From NCBI GenBank assembly GCA_030035585.1, contig CM057482.1:57726828-57790827 (forward strand): 64,000 nt of DNA, read 5' to 3'. How positions within the stretch are numbered: the stretch's first letter is position 1; every line of letters begins with the position of its first letter. The translations under genes and the position numbers were made by a program. This stretch comes from Dugong dugon (lineage: Eukaryota; Chordata; Mammalia; Sirenia; Dugongidae). Shown piece by piece: positions 11,523 through 24,044 of this stretch. The notes beneath the pieces were generated by a model, which made no database searches, was not told where the DNA came from, and saw only the letters and a list, made by a program, of their open reading frames with translations.

Positions 11523-12046
11523 TGTCTTAATTATCTAGTGCTGTTATAACAGAAATACCACAAGTGGATAGCTTTAACAAAGAGAAATTTATTTCTTCCC
11601 TGTAAAGTAGGCTGAAAGTCCAAATTCAGGACGTCAGCTCCCAGGGAAGGCTTTCTCTCTCTGTTGGCTCTAGAGGAAGGTCCTTCTCATCAATAGTCTC
11701 CTGGACTAGGAGCTTCTCCACACAGGAACTCTGGGTCCAAGGGACACGCTTTGCTCACTGCACTGCTTTCTTGGTGGTATGAAGTCCCCTGCCTTTCTGC
11801 TCGCTTCTCTCTTTTATGCCCCAAAAGAAACCATCTCAAGACACAGTCCAATCCTGTAGATAGAGTCCTGCCTCATCAACACAACTACCACCCATACCCC
11901 CTCATTAACATCATAAAGACAGGATTTACAACACATAGGAAAATCACATCAGATGACAAAATGGTGGATAATCACACAGTACCGAGAATCATGGCCCAGC
12001 CAAATGGATACATACATTTTTGGAGGACACAATTCAATCCATGACA
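11523..12046 (-). mobile_element. MaLR/ERVL-type solo LTR
   Basis: Antisense LTR with TGTCTTAA...ATGACA ends. It shares with the copies at 26900, 36467 and 48361 the blocks GCTGTTATAACAGAAATACC, AAGTCCAAATTCAGG, GGCTTTCTCTCTCTGTTGGCTCT and GGACACAATTCAATCC. It has no internal retroviral sequence, so it is a solo LTR. A clear 5-bp target duplication was not found, unlike its relatives. Confidence 0.8.
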
Positions 12047-12149
12047 GCTTGCTTGGAAAACAAAAGGCACCTTAATTGCTCAGGCTATTTTCAGGAACCG
12101 GAGACAAAGGACAAAGCAAATTCTTTGTCCCACGCCTTATTTCTTTTAA

Positions 12150-13095
12150 GGAAGCTCAGAAAATAAAGAAAAAAATATGTATTTATAGAGTTTTATATTA
12201 ACCTTCCTAATTATTATTTTTGGTTCTTTTCATATTTTCCTGTGGATTCGTTACCTTACTTCAGTACAAGCTTTATTCCTATGCATATCCTTTTGTGTAG
12301 ATATTGCAAATAGATTACATTTCTATATTTTATAAGCCAAAAATTATAATTACAGCTGATTCTCATTATCTATGAAATTCATATTCACAAATTCTCCTAT
12401 TTGCTAAAAATGCTCATGACACTTTCATGGTCATTTGCAGACATGCATACGTGTAGAACAGAAAAAAATTCCTTGCTGAGGTTGAACAAGGCTAGTTTGG
12501 CATTCACTAATTCAGTAACTGTGGGGACTTTATAGGACATAACTACTGTGAATAATGAGAAGTGACTGCATATACATGTTTTATGCAATTGCCTTTTAAA
12601 TCCGGTAAGAGAAAGGAGAAGATATATACAATTATACAGTCTTCTTCATTTTTAATATTTACCTATATAATTAACTTTATGCAGGCTCTTTGTTTTTTCA
12701 TTTAAAGATTTGAATTACTCTCTGGGATCACTTGCTTTTAGCCTGAAGAAGATCTTTTAGTGTTTCTTGTAAGGCATATTTGCTAGTAACCAGTTTTTTC
12801 CGTTTTTGTTTTATCTGGGAATGTCTTTATTTCAACTTCGTTTTTAAAAGGTAGTTTTGTGAAAGATAACATTCTTAGCTGCCTTTTTTTTTTTTACATT
12901 CATCACATTGAATATGCAACTCATTGCCTTCTAGACTCTAATCTTCTGATGGGAAATCAGTTGCTATTCTAAGTGAGCTTCCCTTGTGTGATGAGTAGTT
13001 TTTCTTTTGCTTTCAAGATTTTCTCTGTATCTTTGATTTTCAATATTTTGACAATGATGTGTCTGAGTATGAATCTCTTTTTGTTTATCTTAGAG
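12150..13095 (-). mobile_element. Old L1, fragment c (inter-ORF region and ORF1 C-terminal part)
   Basis: From about 12700 the antisense of the ORF1 C-terminal domain is recognisable. A TTTTAGTGTTTCTTGTAAGGC block is followed by a TATCTGGGAATGTCTTTATTTC block and a CATTGCCTTCTAGACTC block. The part before 12700 is AT-rich and only tentatively assigned. Confidence 0.6.
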
Positions 13096-13103
13096 TTTGT
13101 CAA

Positions 13104-13305
13104 AGGAGCCCTGGTGGTGTAATGGTTAACTACTTGGCTGCCAACTGAAAGGTTGGTGGCTAGAACTCATCAGCCTGTCTGAAAGAGAAAGATGTAGCAG
13201 TCTGCTTCGGTACGGATTACAGCCTTGGAAACCCTATGGGGCAGTTCTACTCTGTCATATACAGTGGTTGCAACTGGAGTTAACTTGATGGCAAAGGGAA
13301 CAGAT
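13104..13305 (+). mobile_element. tRNA-derived SINE inside the old L1
   Basis: The head GGAGCCCTGGTGG...GGTTAA holds the A box, followed by a degraded B box. The body contains the GGAAACCCTATGGGGCAGTT block characteristic of this SINE. The flanks tttgtcaa at 13096-13103 and 13306-13313 form the target duplication. The copy is long-form, with an AGAAAGATGTAGCAGTCTGC insert. Confidence 0.88.
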
Positions 13306-13313
13306 TTTGTCAA

Positions 13314-14800
13314 GCTTCTTGGATGTATAGATTATTTTTATTAAAATTTGGAAAGATTTTGGACATATTTATAGAAATTTATTTTCTGCCCTTTTCTCTA
13401 TCTCCTTTCTGTTATTCCCATTACACATATACTGTTGTTCTTAATGGTGTCCCACATTTCTCTGAATCTTTATTATTTTATCTTCCTTCTTTATTTTTTT
13501 CTATGTTCTTCATATTCCATACTCTTAACTTTGTAGATTCTTTCTTTGCCAGCTAAAAATTTACTGTTGAGCCTCTCTAGTGAATCTTTCATTTTTTTTT
13601 ATTGTATGTTTCAACTCCAAAATTTCTATTTGGCTCTTTTATATAATTTTTATTTTATATATATTTTGTATATGTGTATATATACATACACATATGTATA
13701 TATATATATACATATCTACATTTATAAATAATAAAAATTATAAAAATGTTTTAATTTTGTTCTTTTATATAATTTTTATTATATATTTGATTCTTTTATA
13801 TACTTTTTATTATATACAAAATAAAAATTATAAAAAAGAACCAAATGAAAACATATAATTTATATTTTGAAAATATATAATTTATATATATATATTTTAT
13901 AATGTCTATTTCTCTATTGACAAATTCTATTTCATGAGACTTTGTCATCTTATCTTCCTTTAATTCTTCACATATGATTCCCTTGATTTCTTTCAACAAA
14001 TTAATAGCTGTTTTGAAGTTTTTGTCCCTAAGTCCAACACCTGGGACCCCTCAAGAGCAGTTTCTATTGCCTGCTTTTCTTTTTGTGAATGTGCCACACT
14101 TTTCCATTTCTTTGCTTGTCTCATATTTTTTTTTGAAAACATGACACTTTAGATAATATATCTGGATACTATTCCTCTGTCTTCTGAGGGTTGATATTTT
14201 TGTTTGCTTGGTCCTTTGTTTAATTGTTTAGTGACTTACATGAACTAACTCTGAGAATTCTATTTTCCCCAAAGTGTGGAATCTTTGATGTCACTGCTTA
14301 GATTTTCCCCCATATTTCTTTTAGCTTAGCTACCTAATTGTTACCCCTGGTTCAGCATAATTTACTTGTTGCCGAAAGGTTTTGCTCAAGTCTCCTTAGC
14401 TAGTTAGATATTTTTCTCTTTATCATTGAATGCCTGTACAACTTGGAGTCCGCTATCACAGTTTAATTATTTTACGTTTTGCCTCAGGTTCAGCAGGGAC
14501 GAGTAGCTTGAATATCCCCCCTCTAATCCCCCCTGTGAGAGTGAAGCTTTGATCATGAACAGAGTCTTCCTGACTGCCAGGATGCATGTGATTTTATTTT
14601 TAAGCCAGGTTTCTTTAGGAGTTGCCCCTGGGTTAGAATAGCTTATTGTTTAGGCTGTGTTTGGTCAGAGTTTGTGCTTAAGCCCCTTGTGCCAGTGAGG
14701 TATCTGAGCTTTGTTAATGTATCTGGTTGTGACTTGGATAATATTTTCAAGTCTACCTCATGCTACTGAGTGAGTATAGCTTACAGTATGTGCATACACT
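13314..14800 (-). mobile_element. Old L1, fragment d (ORF1 N-terminal part and 5' UTR)
   Basis: The sequence continues antisense ORF1 (RNA-binding and coiled-coil region) across the SINE. From about 13900 it matches the 5' region of old mammalian L1s by pattern (TTTTGAAGTTTTTGTCCCTAA, CAGTTTCTATTGCCTGCTTT, TTTTGAAAACATGACACTTT). An AT-rich run at 13625-13900 has expanded inside it. The 5' boundary near 14800 is approximate. Confidence 0.65.
13625..13900. repeat. AT-rich low-complexity / (TA)n-like expansion
   Basis: Runs of TATATA, TTATAT and repeated AATTTTTATTATAT-like blocks occur within the old L1. The short open frames across it (for example 13580-13858) are a by-product of composition. 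Confidence 0.75.
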
Positions 14801-16292
14801 ACATATGTGCATTACAAGAGGCTTCTTTTTAACTGTCTCTTTCTCTGGTTCTCTCTGTTAAGCTTTGGCTTATCTGTTGTTTCACTTTTTGCTACCAGTA
14901 TTACAGAGCTAAGAGAACACTCTAAATTGCCCTCCACCAAGATCTTCGTTGATTCTGAAAACATCCTTAGCATTTTTCCAATTTCGGACCTTTCAGCATC
15001 AATAAGAAAAAAAAAAAAAAAGGTGAAAAGAGATAACATTATATGGACTTCTAAATATGGCTCTTACCTGGGCCATTATTGTGGCCTTTATCTAGACATA
15101 TATTTTTCAAAAGCCAAATCTTGGAAAAACTTTCTTCAATAAATCTTATTCACTGTCTACCTTCTCTTTCTAGGAAGTAATACAAACTATCACTGTTACA
15201 TGTACTAGAACATATAATAGAAAATACAACATGTAATAGAAAAAAAATTACATCCAGAATCAGTGTTGAAAATACAAAAGTATGTATTAACCTACTCAAA
15301 TTTATTAGAACACAGTCACTAGATATTTAGCATTAGTGTATATTGTCATTCTAGAAAATTAAAAATAAACTCAAAAGGCTAAAAAAGTGACTAATACTTT
15401 AACAGTCTCACATTGTAAATATTTGGTTTGCACATTCAGGTGAATATTTCTTACCACTCAAAGAATGTGCAGATGTCCTTAATTTTAATTCCAAACTTAT
15501 GATGAGCAAGTTTTTTCCAAATATAGATGGGATATGAATATTTAGATTGATAATCATTAAGAGATTCAGTCAAGAGTGGAAACTGGTGTATAAATGGCTT
15601 GGATTCTGTTCAGATCAGAGTTGGCAAGCTTGCATGCTCTCCATAAATAAAACTACTTACTCTGGCTGTTTTGTGAAATTCATAAATTGACTCACTAAAC
15701 ATTGGGTGCTGTCAGCTTTTTATTTTTTTAACATTCTCTCCGCCCCCGCCCCAACTCCCTACCAATCTTTTGCCAAGTTGCACATGTAATTTTATTTTAA
15801 GCTGGAAGAAAATGAAAGGAGATTAATGCAATAAATGATATTGGCAGAGCACCCTCTTACATGCTTTACAGTGGTCACCAGGAGCTTTGATGCCTCTGCA
15901 TTGCTGCTCAGGGGTGAAGTGCAGCTAATGACATGGTAGGCTTCATTGGGACCTTTCAACACCACTGAGCTGAAAAGAGGTAAGAGGGGCATTCAGAACC
16001 AGTTCCACTTCTCTGTACAGCTGTGGCTCTCATCATGCGAGGAACAATCCCAGAAGAGAGAGTTACGAGAGAAAGGAGGAAGAGCAGGCAAAGGGAAAGA
16101 GAATAAAGGGCAAGCTACCACTGGACAGCCCCAGAATCTCTCTGACTCTGCCAGCAGTTCTAACTAAAAGAGGCTTTGTCCACAGCTTACTCTTCAGCGG
16201 CCTTGGGCATCTGCAGAAGTTCTTCAGATGCACATAGGGCTCATGTGGGGCTCCTCTGGGTTGGCATAAAAAGCCCAATTTCTCCAAGTATC
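14801..16292. other. Intron sequence without recognised repeat
   Basis: AT-rich apparently unique sequence. It contains a 17-A run near 15006 and a short C-rich patch near 15741-15755. No ORF with recognisable domains, no RNA gene and no exon signature were seen. Confidence 0.5.
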
Positions 16293-16495
16293 CAAAATTC
16301 ACTGCCATCGAGTACATTCTGACTCATAGCAACCCTATAGGACAGAGTAGAACTGCCCGATAGGGTTTCTAAGGCTGTAAATCTTTAGGGAAGCAGATGG
16401 CCACATCTTTCTTCTGTGGAGCAGCTGGTGGGTTCGAACTACTGAAGTTTTGGTTAGCAGCCGAGTACTTTAACTACTGTGCCACCAGGGCTCCT
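16293..16495 (-). mobile_element. tRNA-derived SINE
   Basis: An antisense copy: a CACTGCCATCGAGT tail, then GACTCATAGCAACCCTATAG, AGGGTTTCTAAGG, and the head TTAGCAGCCGAGTACTTTAA...CCACCAGGGCTCC. It is the long form with the GCCACATCTTTCTTC block. Confidence 0.9.
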
Positions 16496-16830
16496 TCTTA
16501 AAGTATAGAGCTTGATTATTGATAGCAAGCCACATAGAATCGTCCATAAGTGTTGGAAAGTAGGGTGCGTTGTCTTTGGACCCCTCTAAGTCAACTCCTT
16601 ACTAGGTTGGCTAAGTACGTTGGAGAGTGCTAGTCCTATCAAGGTATTTTTAGTTTATCTAGTGACACGTGTTGATTGAAAAACTGTTAGGTTCCAATAA
16701 AAAAACAGGTTAGAGAGATAAACAAACAAAAAGCAAAGCTCTGGCCAGCTAAGAAAGAAATTTAGGGAAGGCAGAAGAATGTTTTCAGTGTTCTTCAACT
16801 TCTAGAACGTATTTATTTGCTTATGACTTT

Positions 16831-16996
16831 GGAGTCCTGGTGGTGCAGTGGTTAAGAGAACAGCTGATAACCAAAAGGTTGGCAGTTCAAATCCACCAGT
16901 TGGTACTTGGAAAGCATATGGGGCAGGTCTACTGTGTCCTGTCTGGTTGCTATGAGTCGGAATCTACTCGAAGTCAGTGGGTTTGATTTTTTTTAC
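16831..16996 (+). mobile_element. tRNA-derived SINE (short form)
   Basis: The head GGAGTCCTGGTGGTGCAGTG is followed by GGTTAAGAG, then the B box in GGCAGTTCAAATCCACCAG, then CATATGGGGCAGGTCTACTG and a GAGTCGGAATCTACTCGA tail ending in a T-rich run. Confidence 0.9.
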
Positions 16997-17559
16997 CTAG
17001 TGAGCCTTCTGCTAAAACCATAGTCATATTGTAAATGTCCAGTAAATGTTAGCTATTATTGGTCTTACTGTTAAGACAATCCTCATCCTCAAGAACCTTC
17101 TGAGGTTGTGTTCCAAGCACGTATTGCAAATCCAAAGTTGGAGCCATGTTAGAAAGAACAGCTAGAAAGAGTCATGCATGCTCCAATCATAATATGCATG
17201 TTCCAGGACTGACCATTGCTCCAAAGACATAAAGTACTTTTACTGTGGAAGTCCTGTATTTCCCAGTCAACTCCTCCTAGTTCTAAAAGGAGTGCATAAA
17301 TGTGTTGGAAAACTCTTGACTATAATCTCATCAATTTTTTTTTTTCATCCAAAAAAATGGAACTATTTTTCTGGGACTCCAGTTATATACATATTTTATT
17401 CATATCTCAATAGATGTAATTAGGTCATATGCTTATTCCAAAATCAATTGTCAAGGCTATATTAACCATGTAAGGTTAAATGGATGTAGGGGATTGAACC
17501 ACTGTATCCAAGATAGGCTCCCATTCCCACACTGTAGTCACTCTGTATCTCATTATCTG

Positions 17560-17985
17560 GTTTTATTTCCTTTATAGTACTCATCAGTATCTAAGACATC
17601 TGGGCTATTGATTAATTTATTTAATATCTGTTTTACCCACTGTGATTTTAAATTTATGAAAGTAAGGGCCTTTCATCCCTGAGTGGTGCAAATGGTTAAC
17701 TCATTTGGCTACTAAGAATAAGGTTGGAGGTTGGAGTACACGCACCTTTTTTTGGAAGAAAGGCTTGGTGATCTACTTCTGAAAAATCAGCCACTGAAAA
17801 CCCTATGGAGCATTGTTCTACACTGACACACATGGATTTGCCATGAGTCAGATTTGACTCCACAGCAACTGCATTTTTTTTTTTTTTACTGGACCCTATA
17901 TGTCTTGATTATGATCTATCCCCAGCACCTATCACACTCCCTAATTCAGTAGTCACTCGGTAATTATTTGTTGAATAAATGAGGA
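17560..17985 (+). mobile_element. L2 3' end, split by a SINE
   Basis: Before 17668, TTTAAATTTATGAAAGTAAGGGCC, and after 17887, ATCCCCAGCACCTATCAC followed by TTATTTGTTGAATAAATGA, together read as the 3' end of an old L2 LINE. The intervening SINE explains the gap. Confidence 0.6.
17668..17887 (+). mobile_element. tRNA-derived SINE, second body type
   Basis: The head CCTGAGTGGTGCAAATGGTT carries a different first region from the majority SINE. The body has GGTGATCTACTTCTGAAAAA and CAGCCACTGAAAACCCTATG blocks and ends GAGTCAGATTTGACTCCACA and a poly(T). The same body occurs behind a tRNA-Gly head at 60595. Confidence 0.85.
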
Positions 17986-17989
17986 GTGG

Positions 17990-20900
17990 TAAGTAGAAGG
18001 CATGGATAAGATTTAGCACTTACTGTTAGAAAGGAGACTATAAAAAGTAAGTATTAATAAAACCCATCAAACAATTTGTAATACTGGAAAATTATTGAAT
18101 TGTAGAAATAAATCTGAAAGTGAAAAAAATTTGAAATAATTCAGTGAAAAAATAAAATATTTTGTACTAATTATGCTTAAATACTTGTAATAGGGTTTCA
18201 TAGCTGGAAAGGGACTTTATAGATCACCCAATTTCCTAACATAACAGATCAAAAAGAGTGTAGTATTTTTATTCTTCAAGTTATAATTCTAGATCAAGAA
18301 TAAAAGTATTAACTCTTTTCCGTCACAAGAGGATGATTCTTGGGTCAGCCTCACAATAATTAAAGACAAGGGGCATACTCTGCATCTCTGTAATTCTCAA
18401 AGCACCAAGCACTGTTCTAGAGCTGAGGCAGTGCGTGGTTTCCTCTTCTGCCAGGTGAGGGAGGTGGACTGATTAATTTCCAAAAGCTCTTCCAGATCTC
18501 ACATTCTAGACATGTGTCTGTATTTTAACATGCAGTGAGCTCTGACAAACACTGAGGCCTCATTCTTTTCTTTATTGAAAGGTGTAATGCAGTTAGCCTT
18601 TCAAATCTACTATCGATTGAAAGCTCTCCTGGTTAATGTGGTTTGATATTCCCAGACAGATAGTAAAAAGGAAGAGGTGCTGTTGTGAAGAGCTGCTTTA
18701 ACTATCTTTCCTTTTATAACTAACAGTGATTTCATCGCTGTTAGGAACACATCAAACACTTAGTTTACAGGTGGAGAAAATGAGCCCCAGTAGATTTAAA
18801 CAGCTTTGTCAAGGTCATTGATAGTTCAGAGTTAAAGTTTTAGGGCCACAAGACAAGAGACATCCCTTCTCAATTCTCTTATATTCTTACCACCAAACAC
18901 TTCCAAGTGGTGGAAATGTGAGGAAGAGCTTTGAGCACTTACTCATCAGGTTTTGAGCTCTGAATTTTAACACTAGTCCTCCTTCCATTCTTTTTAGGAT
19001 GTGAATTCTCAAGCTGTTTACTTTAGTAATAACTTTTTATATGTAAGTTTACAAATGTAGACTGTCACTGCTTATTGCCTTCTTCCATGTTATTTATCAC
19101 ATCTGACCCACAGTTAGGTAGTGGCAAACTCTACCTTGGTCTTTGTAAACTCTTTTGCTGATCTCCTTGAGCTCACATATTTGAAGATGGTTGGGAAAAG
19201 AATGAGGGCATTAGAGTTGGCATTGATAGTTCTGGCATTAGTAAATAAAGATGGGTTTAGCTGGAAACCCTATAATCAAGGGCCAGAACCAAGTTAATTG
19301 GCCAAATGAGACTCTTACAGGGCTGGAATGAGACCCATAATAGCGATCTCTTCATCTCGTGCTCCAATACTGAACATCTCACAGAAATTTCCACATGGAC
19401 TCAGGGGGCTTGGCAAAACTGTAATATTAACCAGGTTGTCTATTCTAAGTACCTCTTACCCAAATCCCTCAACTCCCCCTCCCCATGAGCTAGTATTTTC
19501 CAAATTAGAGAAAAACATTAAAAAATACATGAGCTGTTATGAGCGGACTTAATACGAGCTTCAGAGGCACAGTGTTTGCATTTTAAGAAGAGCCTGGAAA
19601 GATTATTTGCAATAATAATAATTATAATAAACCTAACCCCCATCTAATCCTGTGTCAAAGACAGTTTGAAGCAGAGAGTGGGGGCTTCATGGACTTGGCA
19701 GCAGATGACAACAATCATTCCTTGCTCAGATACAGTTTCTCTGGTCAAAGGTTTCTATAAACTAAGAGTTAAATCTCCAGGGGCTTTCAACTCCTACCCC
19801 CCATCTACCACCTTCTTGGACTTGAGCTAAATGGTCCCTATGTGTAGAGCAATGGAGAATTGAGACCTCAGTCTCTTTCAGGAAAGAGGAAAAGAAACTT
19901 CTGGGCTGAAAAAAAACCAAAACTATTAAGACAAATGAAGGAGTCAGGACTTAGAAAATGGTAGAAAAAAATAAAAACCAAAAAACTGTTAATTGGGTAA
20001 AAACTGAGGAACCCGAAGAGACTTAGTGACTGGACACCTGGACTGGAGAAGTCATTATGCCGAGAAAGTAGAAACATAGACTTCTGAACTTTCCAGGCGG
20101 AGGAACCCTGAAATAATAGAACATAATTCCTAAGGAAGTTAAAACAGGAATCTGCCTCTTCTGTGATTTAAAGAATTTTTTTGTGTAACATATGTCATAA
20201 AATTAATAAGAATAATGCTGCCTTCTCTTTAAAATGACTTAGGAGTTTATTAAACTCTTTCACATCTATAATCTCATCTAATGTCCTGAGCTGACATTTT
20301 CCTTCCCTGCCTTCCCCAGCCTTTCACCCCTGCTCGGCTACTGCCTCTTCCCACCCTACCCCATAGGCTTAGTACGCTTACTCCAGTTGCTGAGCTTAAG
20401 CAGCCTTATCCCAGTGAATGTGGTGCTCCCCTTCTCTGAGATCTGGCACCTCTGGCTCAGGAGTTGCAGTCTGGATGCCTCAGAATTTCATTACTGTCAA
20501 TAAGACCCAAGTTCTGATGGTCCAGTGAGGACCTGGAGCCTCTTGCATTGTCCGTCCTTACATTGTGATTCTTCTCCTACATGTCCTTTGTTTACCGGTT
20601 GATTCAGACTGGGCAGAGAATCTGTATTATTCCCTAACTAAGGCATGACAAGTTATCATGAATGACCTGCCCCTTCCAAGCCCGGAGGCCTTCCTAATGG
20701 TTCCCACCTTTAGAGGACCCTGTTGCTCAGCCTTGGTTTTCCATGTCCCCACCCTGGGTGTGACATCTTTACCTGTTGCTCAGGGTCAGCTGTCTCCAAA
20801 GAAAACTGCCCACTTACTCTTATGGAGGATGGGCCATCTCCTGGGCTCTCTGTGTTTGGCCAGTCTACTCGGAACCTTGACAGTAAGGCTGCTTGACTCA

Positions 20901-21463
20901 CATCGCTGTTGCCTGAAGACATGGCAACTCTACACCCGTGGCATCCCCAGAGTCACTGAGGATGCTGCTGAGTCACCATTCTCCTTATCCATCTAGTCCT
21001 GGAGGGCAGATGCTGTGATGGGTTTCAGCGATAGCTTCTCATTCCGGAACCATTGGCCTCAACCCAAACATTGCTCCTCATGCCGGGTTTTTAGATCTGA
21101 GCTGGGTAATACTTCTCACATCCCTGAATTGAATATACATCTTGGACTCTAAAATTCAAGCCCTTTCTGCTCCAGTATTATATAACATCAACACCCATAG
21201 TAGTTTCTACCAAACTCATGAAGACAAGATTGAGGGAGTCATGTGCTTACAATTTACTGTGCAGAAATGTAAATTGGAGACGACTACAGGAAGGTGGAAT
21301 ATGTCGTTTTTCTGAATGGTATTTGCAGAATAAGAGGGATACTGATTTACCTGAAACTCCTTACATGATTTACTATTTTTGTACAAATCAGTTGTTACCA
21401 GAATCACTTCAAACCTCACTACTAAAGTAGAAGTCTCTGAGAGGTTTGAGCTGGAACCCTGAA
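17990..21463. other. Intron sequence, mostly unassigned
   Basis: About 3.5 kb of moderately AT-rich sequence. A weak MIR-like block may lie near 18200-18250 and another near 20240-20300. A short ATA-type simple repeat occurs at 19609-19632. The open frame at 20658-20996 (112 residues) has no recognisable domain. No exon or RNA gene was supported. Confidence 0.45.
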
Positions 21464-21640
21464 ATCCTCTACCTGGGTTTTGGTGCTAGAATCTGTTCCC
21501 ATGAGGCTGCATAATCCTGGGCTTGTCACCTACTCACTCATCTTTTAACTTCCTGTCTGTAAAATGGGAAGGGTCATGGTATTATATACTGATTAAACGC
21601 AAAGTGCTTATTAGAGTGCTGCTTAACTGAAGTTATCAAT
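21464..21640 (+). mobile_element. MIR SINE
   Basis: The order of blocks (TGGGCTTGTCACCTACTCAC, TCTGTAAAATGGGAAGG, GATTAAACGCAAAGTGCTTA) follows the mammalian MIR consensus in the sense direction. It is strongly diverged, as expected of an ancient repeat. Confidence 0.75.
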
Positions 21641-22049
21641 TACTTCCATCTGTGGCATCAACAGAGGGAAGGAAGGCAGCACTGAAAGGGAAAATCAGGG
21701 CTGTCCGGTGGGAGGAGGTACTCTGCCTAATGAGAATCTCAGTTCAGATACAGAAAAGGGGCAGTAAGCTGGACATGAGCCCTCACTCCCATACTGTCTC
21801 CAAAAGCAGAGAAGATTGGCAGAGAGGTCTCCAGCTACCGGAAGGGGCCTCTAATTTAACCCTCTGGGACATGAGAATTGGTGTTATTTGTTCCTTTTTA
21901 AAAATTGGCTGATATTCAAATATAATATCATTATATTTAAAATTTTCAAGAAAAAACATAATTTAAGTGACCCAGGTGATTTTTAAAAGTAAATAATATT
22001 TTAAAGGCAATAGATGCATTTTTTTCTGTGTCTACCTCCAGGGGCCTTA

Positions 22050-22290
22050 ACAACCATAACTAACACTTCCAGAGCACCAGCTATTTACTGCACAACCATC
22101 TAACCCTCATCAAAAGTGGTTTTATTATGTGGTTCTATTATTAGCCCATTTTAGACCTGGGTATTGAGGCACAAAAAAGTTAGAAGCCTTTTCAAGATTA
22201 TAGAACTCATGAACAGCAGGGTCAATCTTTGCAGCCAGGCTGTGTGACCCACTGGCTATACTGCCTTGGTTGGCACATCTGCTAAACCAC
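22050..22290 (-). mobile_element. MIR SINE
   Basis: Antisense MIR order: CACTTCCAGAGCACCAGC, CATCTAACCCTCAT, TTATTAGCCCATTTTAGACC, TTGAGGCAC, GAACTCATGAACAGCAGGGT. Adjacent ORFs are chance. Confidence 0.75.
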
Positions 22291-22549
22291 CAACAATGGC
22301 CTTTGGGTCCCCATTTGTCATCTCTGCCCATCCCATCTCAGGGAAACTAAGTGAATACTTTCTTTTGTAAGGATCAGCACAAAGCTGGTTCCCATGAGGT
22401 GAAGGTTAAAGATGTCCCAAATGTCCAACTTTTCCAAGCTGCTGTACCACTCTATCATCTCTGACATCAACTACTGCCTCTCCCCTCAGTACTTCCCTCC
22501 CATCTTTGGGTTCCTTAATTAACTGCAACATCTCACAGAACTCAAGAAC

Positions 22550-23093
22550 TGCATAAAGGAAATGACTCATGCAGTTGTGGAGGCTCGTAAGTCCCAAATT
22601 TGTGGGTGAAGCGTGGGCTTCTCTCGACCCATGGAGTTGCATGGGCTGATGAACCCATACTGGCAGTTCAGACCACAGGCTGCTGGCTCAAAAGGCTGCA
22701 GAAGCTGGAGAAATCAGGTCACACAATAGGCCGCAGGCCCAGGAGACTGGGAAATCCAGTGAATCCCAGAATCAGCAGGTCAGACAGCAGGACTCTGGGG
22801 AGGTCAGTTGATCATGAACTGGACATGAGATTCATGTGCAGAGAGAGCGAGCCTCTCCAGGACACACACACATATCTTAGATGCAGGCCACACCCCAGGG
22901 AAGGGCGTAACTTTAGTAAGAGTGGATCTTGAGTCATGTCCTCCTACAAGGTTGCAACCCAAGACACACCTTATACCAATCCTGCCTCATCAACATGTAG
23001 AGGTCAGGATCCGCAACACAGAAAATGGAGGACAACCACACAACATTGGGAATCATGGCCCAGCCAAGTTGACACGTAACCTCAACCATCACA
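22550..23093 (-). mobile_element. ERVL-type (MLT2-like) LTR, truncated
   Basis: Antisense LTR related to 27835-28317: GTGGAGGCTCGTAAGTCCCA, CAGCAGGTCAGACAGCAGG, AATCATGGCCCAGCCAAGTT and the terminal CTCAACCATCACA. The start of the LTR (the GCTGGGTTCTCTAGAGAAGC block) is missing, so the copy is truncated at its left. Open frames in it are incidental. Confidence 0.8.
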
Positions 23094-23835
23094 GGTTCCA
23101 TATACCTTGTTTGCATAGTCCCACTCAATCATTGTGTATGAGTCACAAAGACCATGGCCTGAAGGGCCATATTAAGTAATTCATCGCACCACAGAAGCTC
23201 ATAAGGTTTGCCTTCCTTGGACACCATAAACACCCAGGCCTTTTCCCCACTCCATCGTTTCTGTGCCTGCCAACACCTACCTGTCCCATACTCAAATCTG
23301 TGTTTCTGTCGTCTTCTATTTCTTTCTCATTCATTCATGAATATAAATGATTCCAGTTGCTCCCCCAATACTACTCTCAGATTTGTTCTCCCATGAAGTT
23401 AATATATTGCCATTGTAACAAAATGCCTGTCTTCAGGAGTGGCTTTGTCTTCGACAATATTGGTTTTTTGCCCACTTGTCTACCTGAGTCACCCTGTCGT
23501 CATCATGTTCCGGAGGAATATTTTAAAATTATTATCCTTTATGTTGAAGTTTGCAATTTCATAGGACATTTTACATTTAAAGTGCAAGCAAATATAGTAA
23601 CTCTAGAACTGCAATTTTAAGGAACCGTAGTTATGTTGACATTGAATGAGTAGCTACTGAAAGCCAGAAACTGTGTCAGACACCATGGGAGGGTGTGGAG
23701 TTGATTCAAACATGGATCCTGAGATTCAAGGGCCAGCATTTCTCAATGGGGTGGGGGGTGCTAAGGCACACTCAGGCGGGGTGACCAGAGAGGGATACAC
23801 ATGAAATTATATGGAGGTTCGAAGGTACCCTTTTT
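23094..23835. other. Intron sequence without recognised repeat
   Basis: No repeat family, exon or RNA gene was recognised. Short open frames (for example 23357-23620) lack any motif. Confidence 0.4.
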
Positions 23836-24044
23836 TCTGGGTTAACTAGTTTTTGTTGAGTTGATTCCTACTGATGGCAACCCAAGTGTGTCAGAGTAAA
23901 ACTATGCTCTACAGGGTTTTCAATGCTGGTTTTTTGGAAAAAAGATTGCCTGGCCTTTCCTCTGAGGTGCCTCTGGGTGGACTCAAACCTCCAGCCTTTT
24001 GATTAGCAGCTGAGCATGTTAACTCTTTGAACCAGCCAGGTAAA
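23836..24044 (-). mobile_element. tRNA-derived SINE, older copy
   Basis: Antisense: GAGTTGATTCCTACTGATGG tail, CTCTACAGGGTTTTCAATGC, CCTCTGGGTGGACTCAAACC, then TTAGCAGCTGAGCATGTTAA. It resembles the second body type (the CTCTGGGTGG head) and is more diverged than most copies here. Confidence 0.8.

Noticed and set aside
20658-20996. 112-residue open frame in unique intron
   Set aside because: No recognisable domain, signal or codon pattern, no splice context, and similar lengths occur by chance in this base composition.
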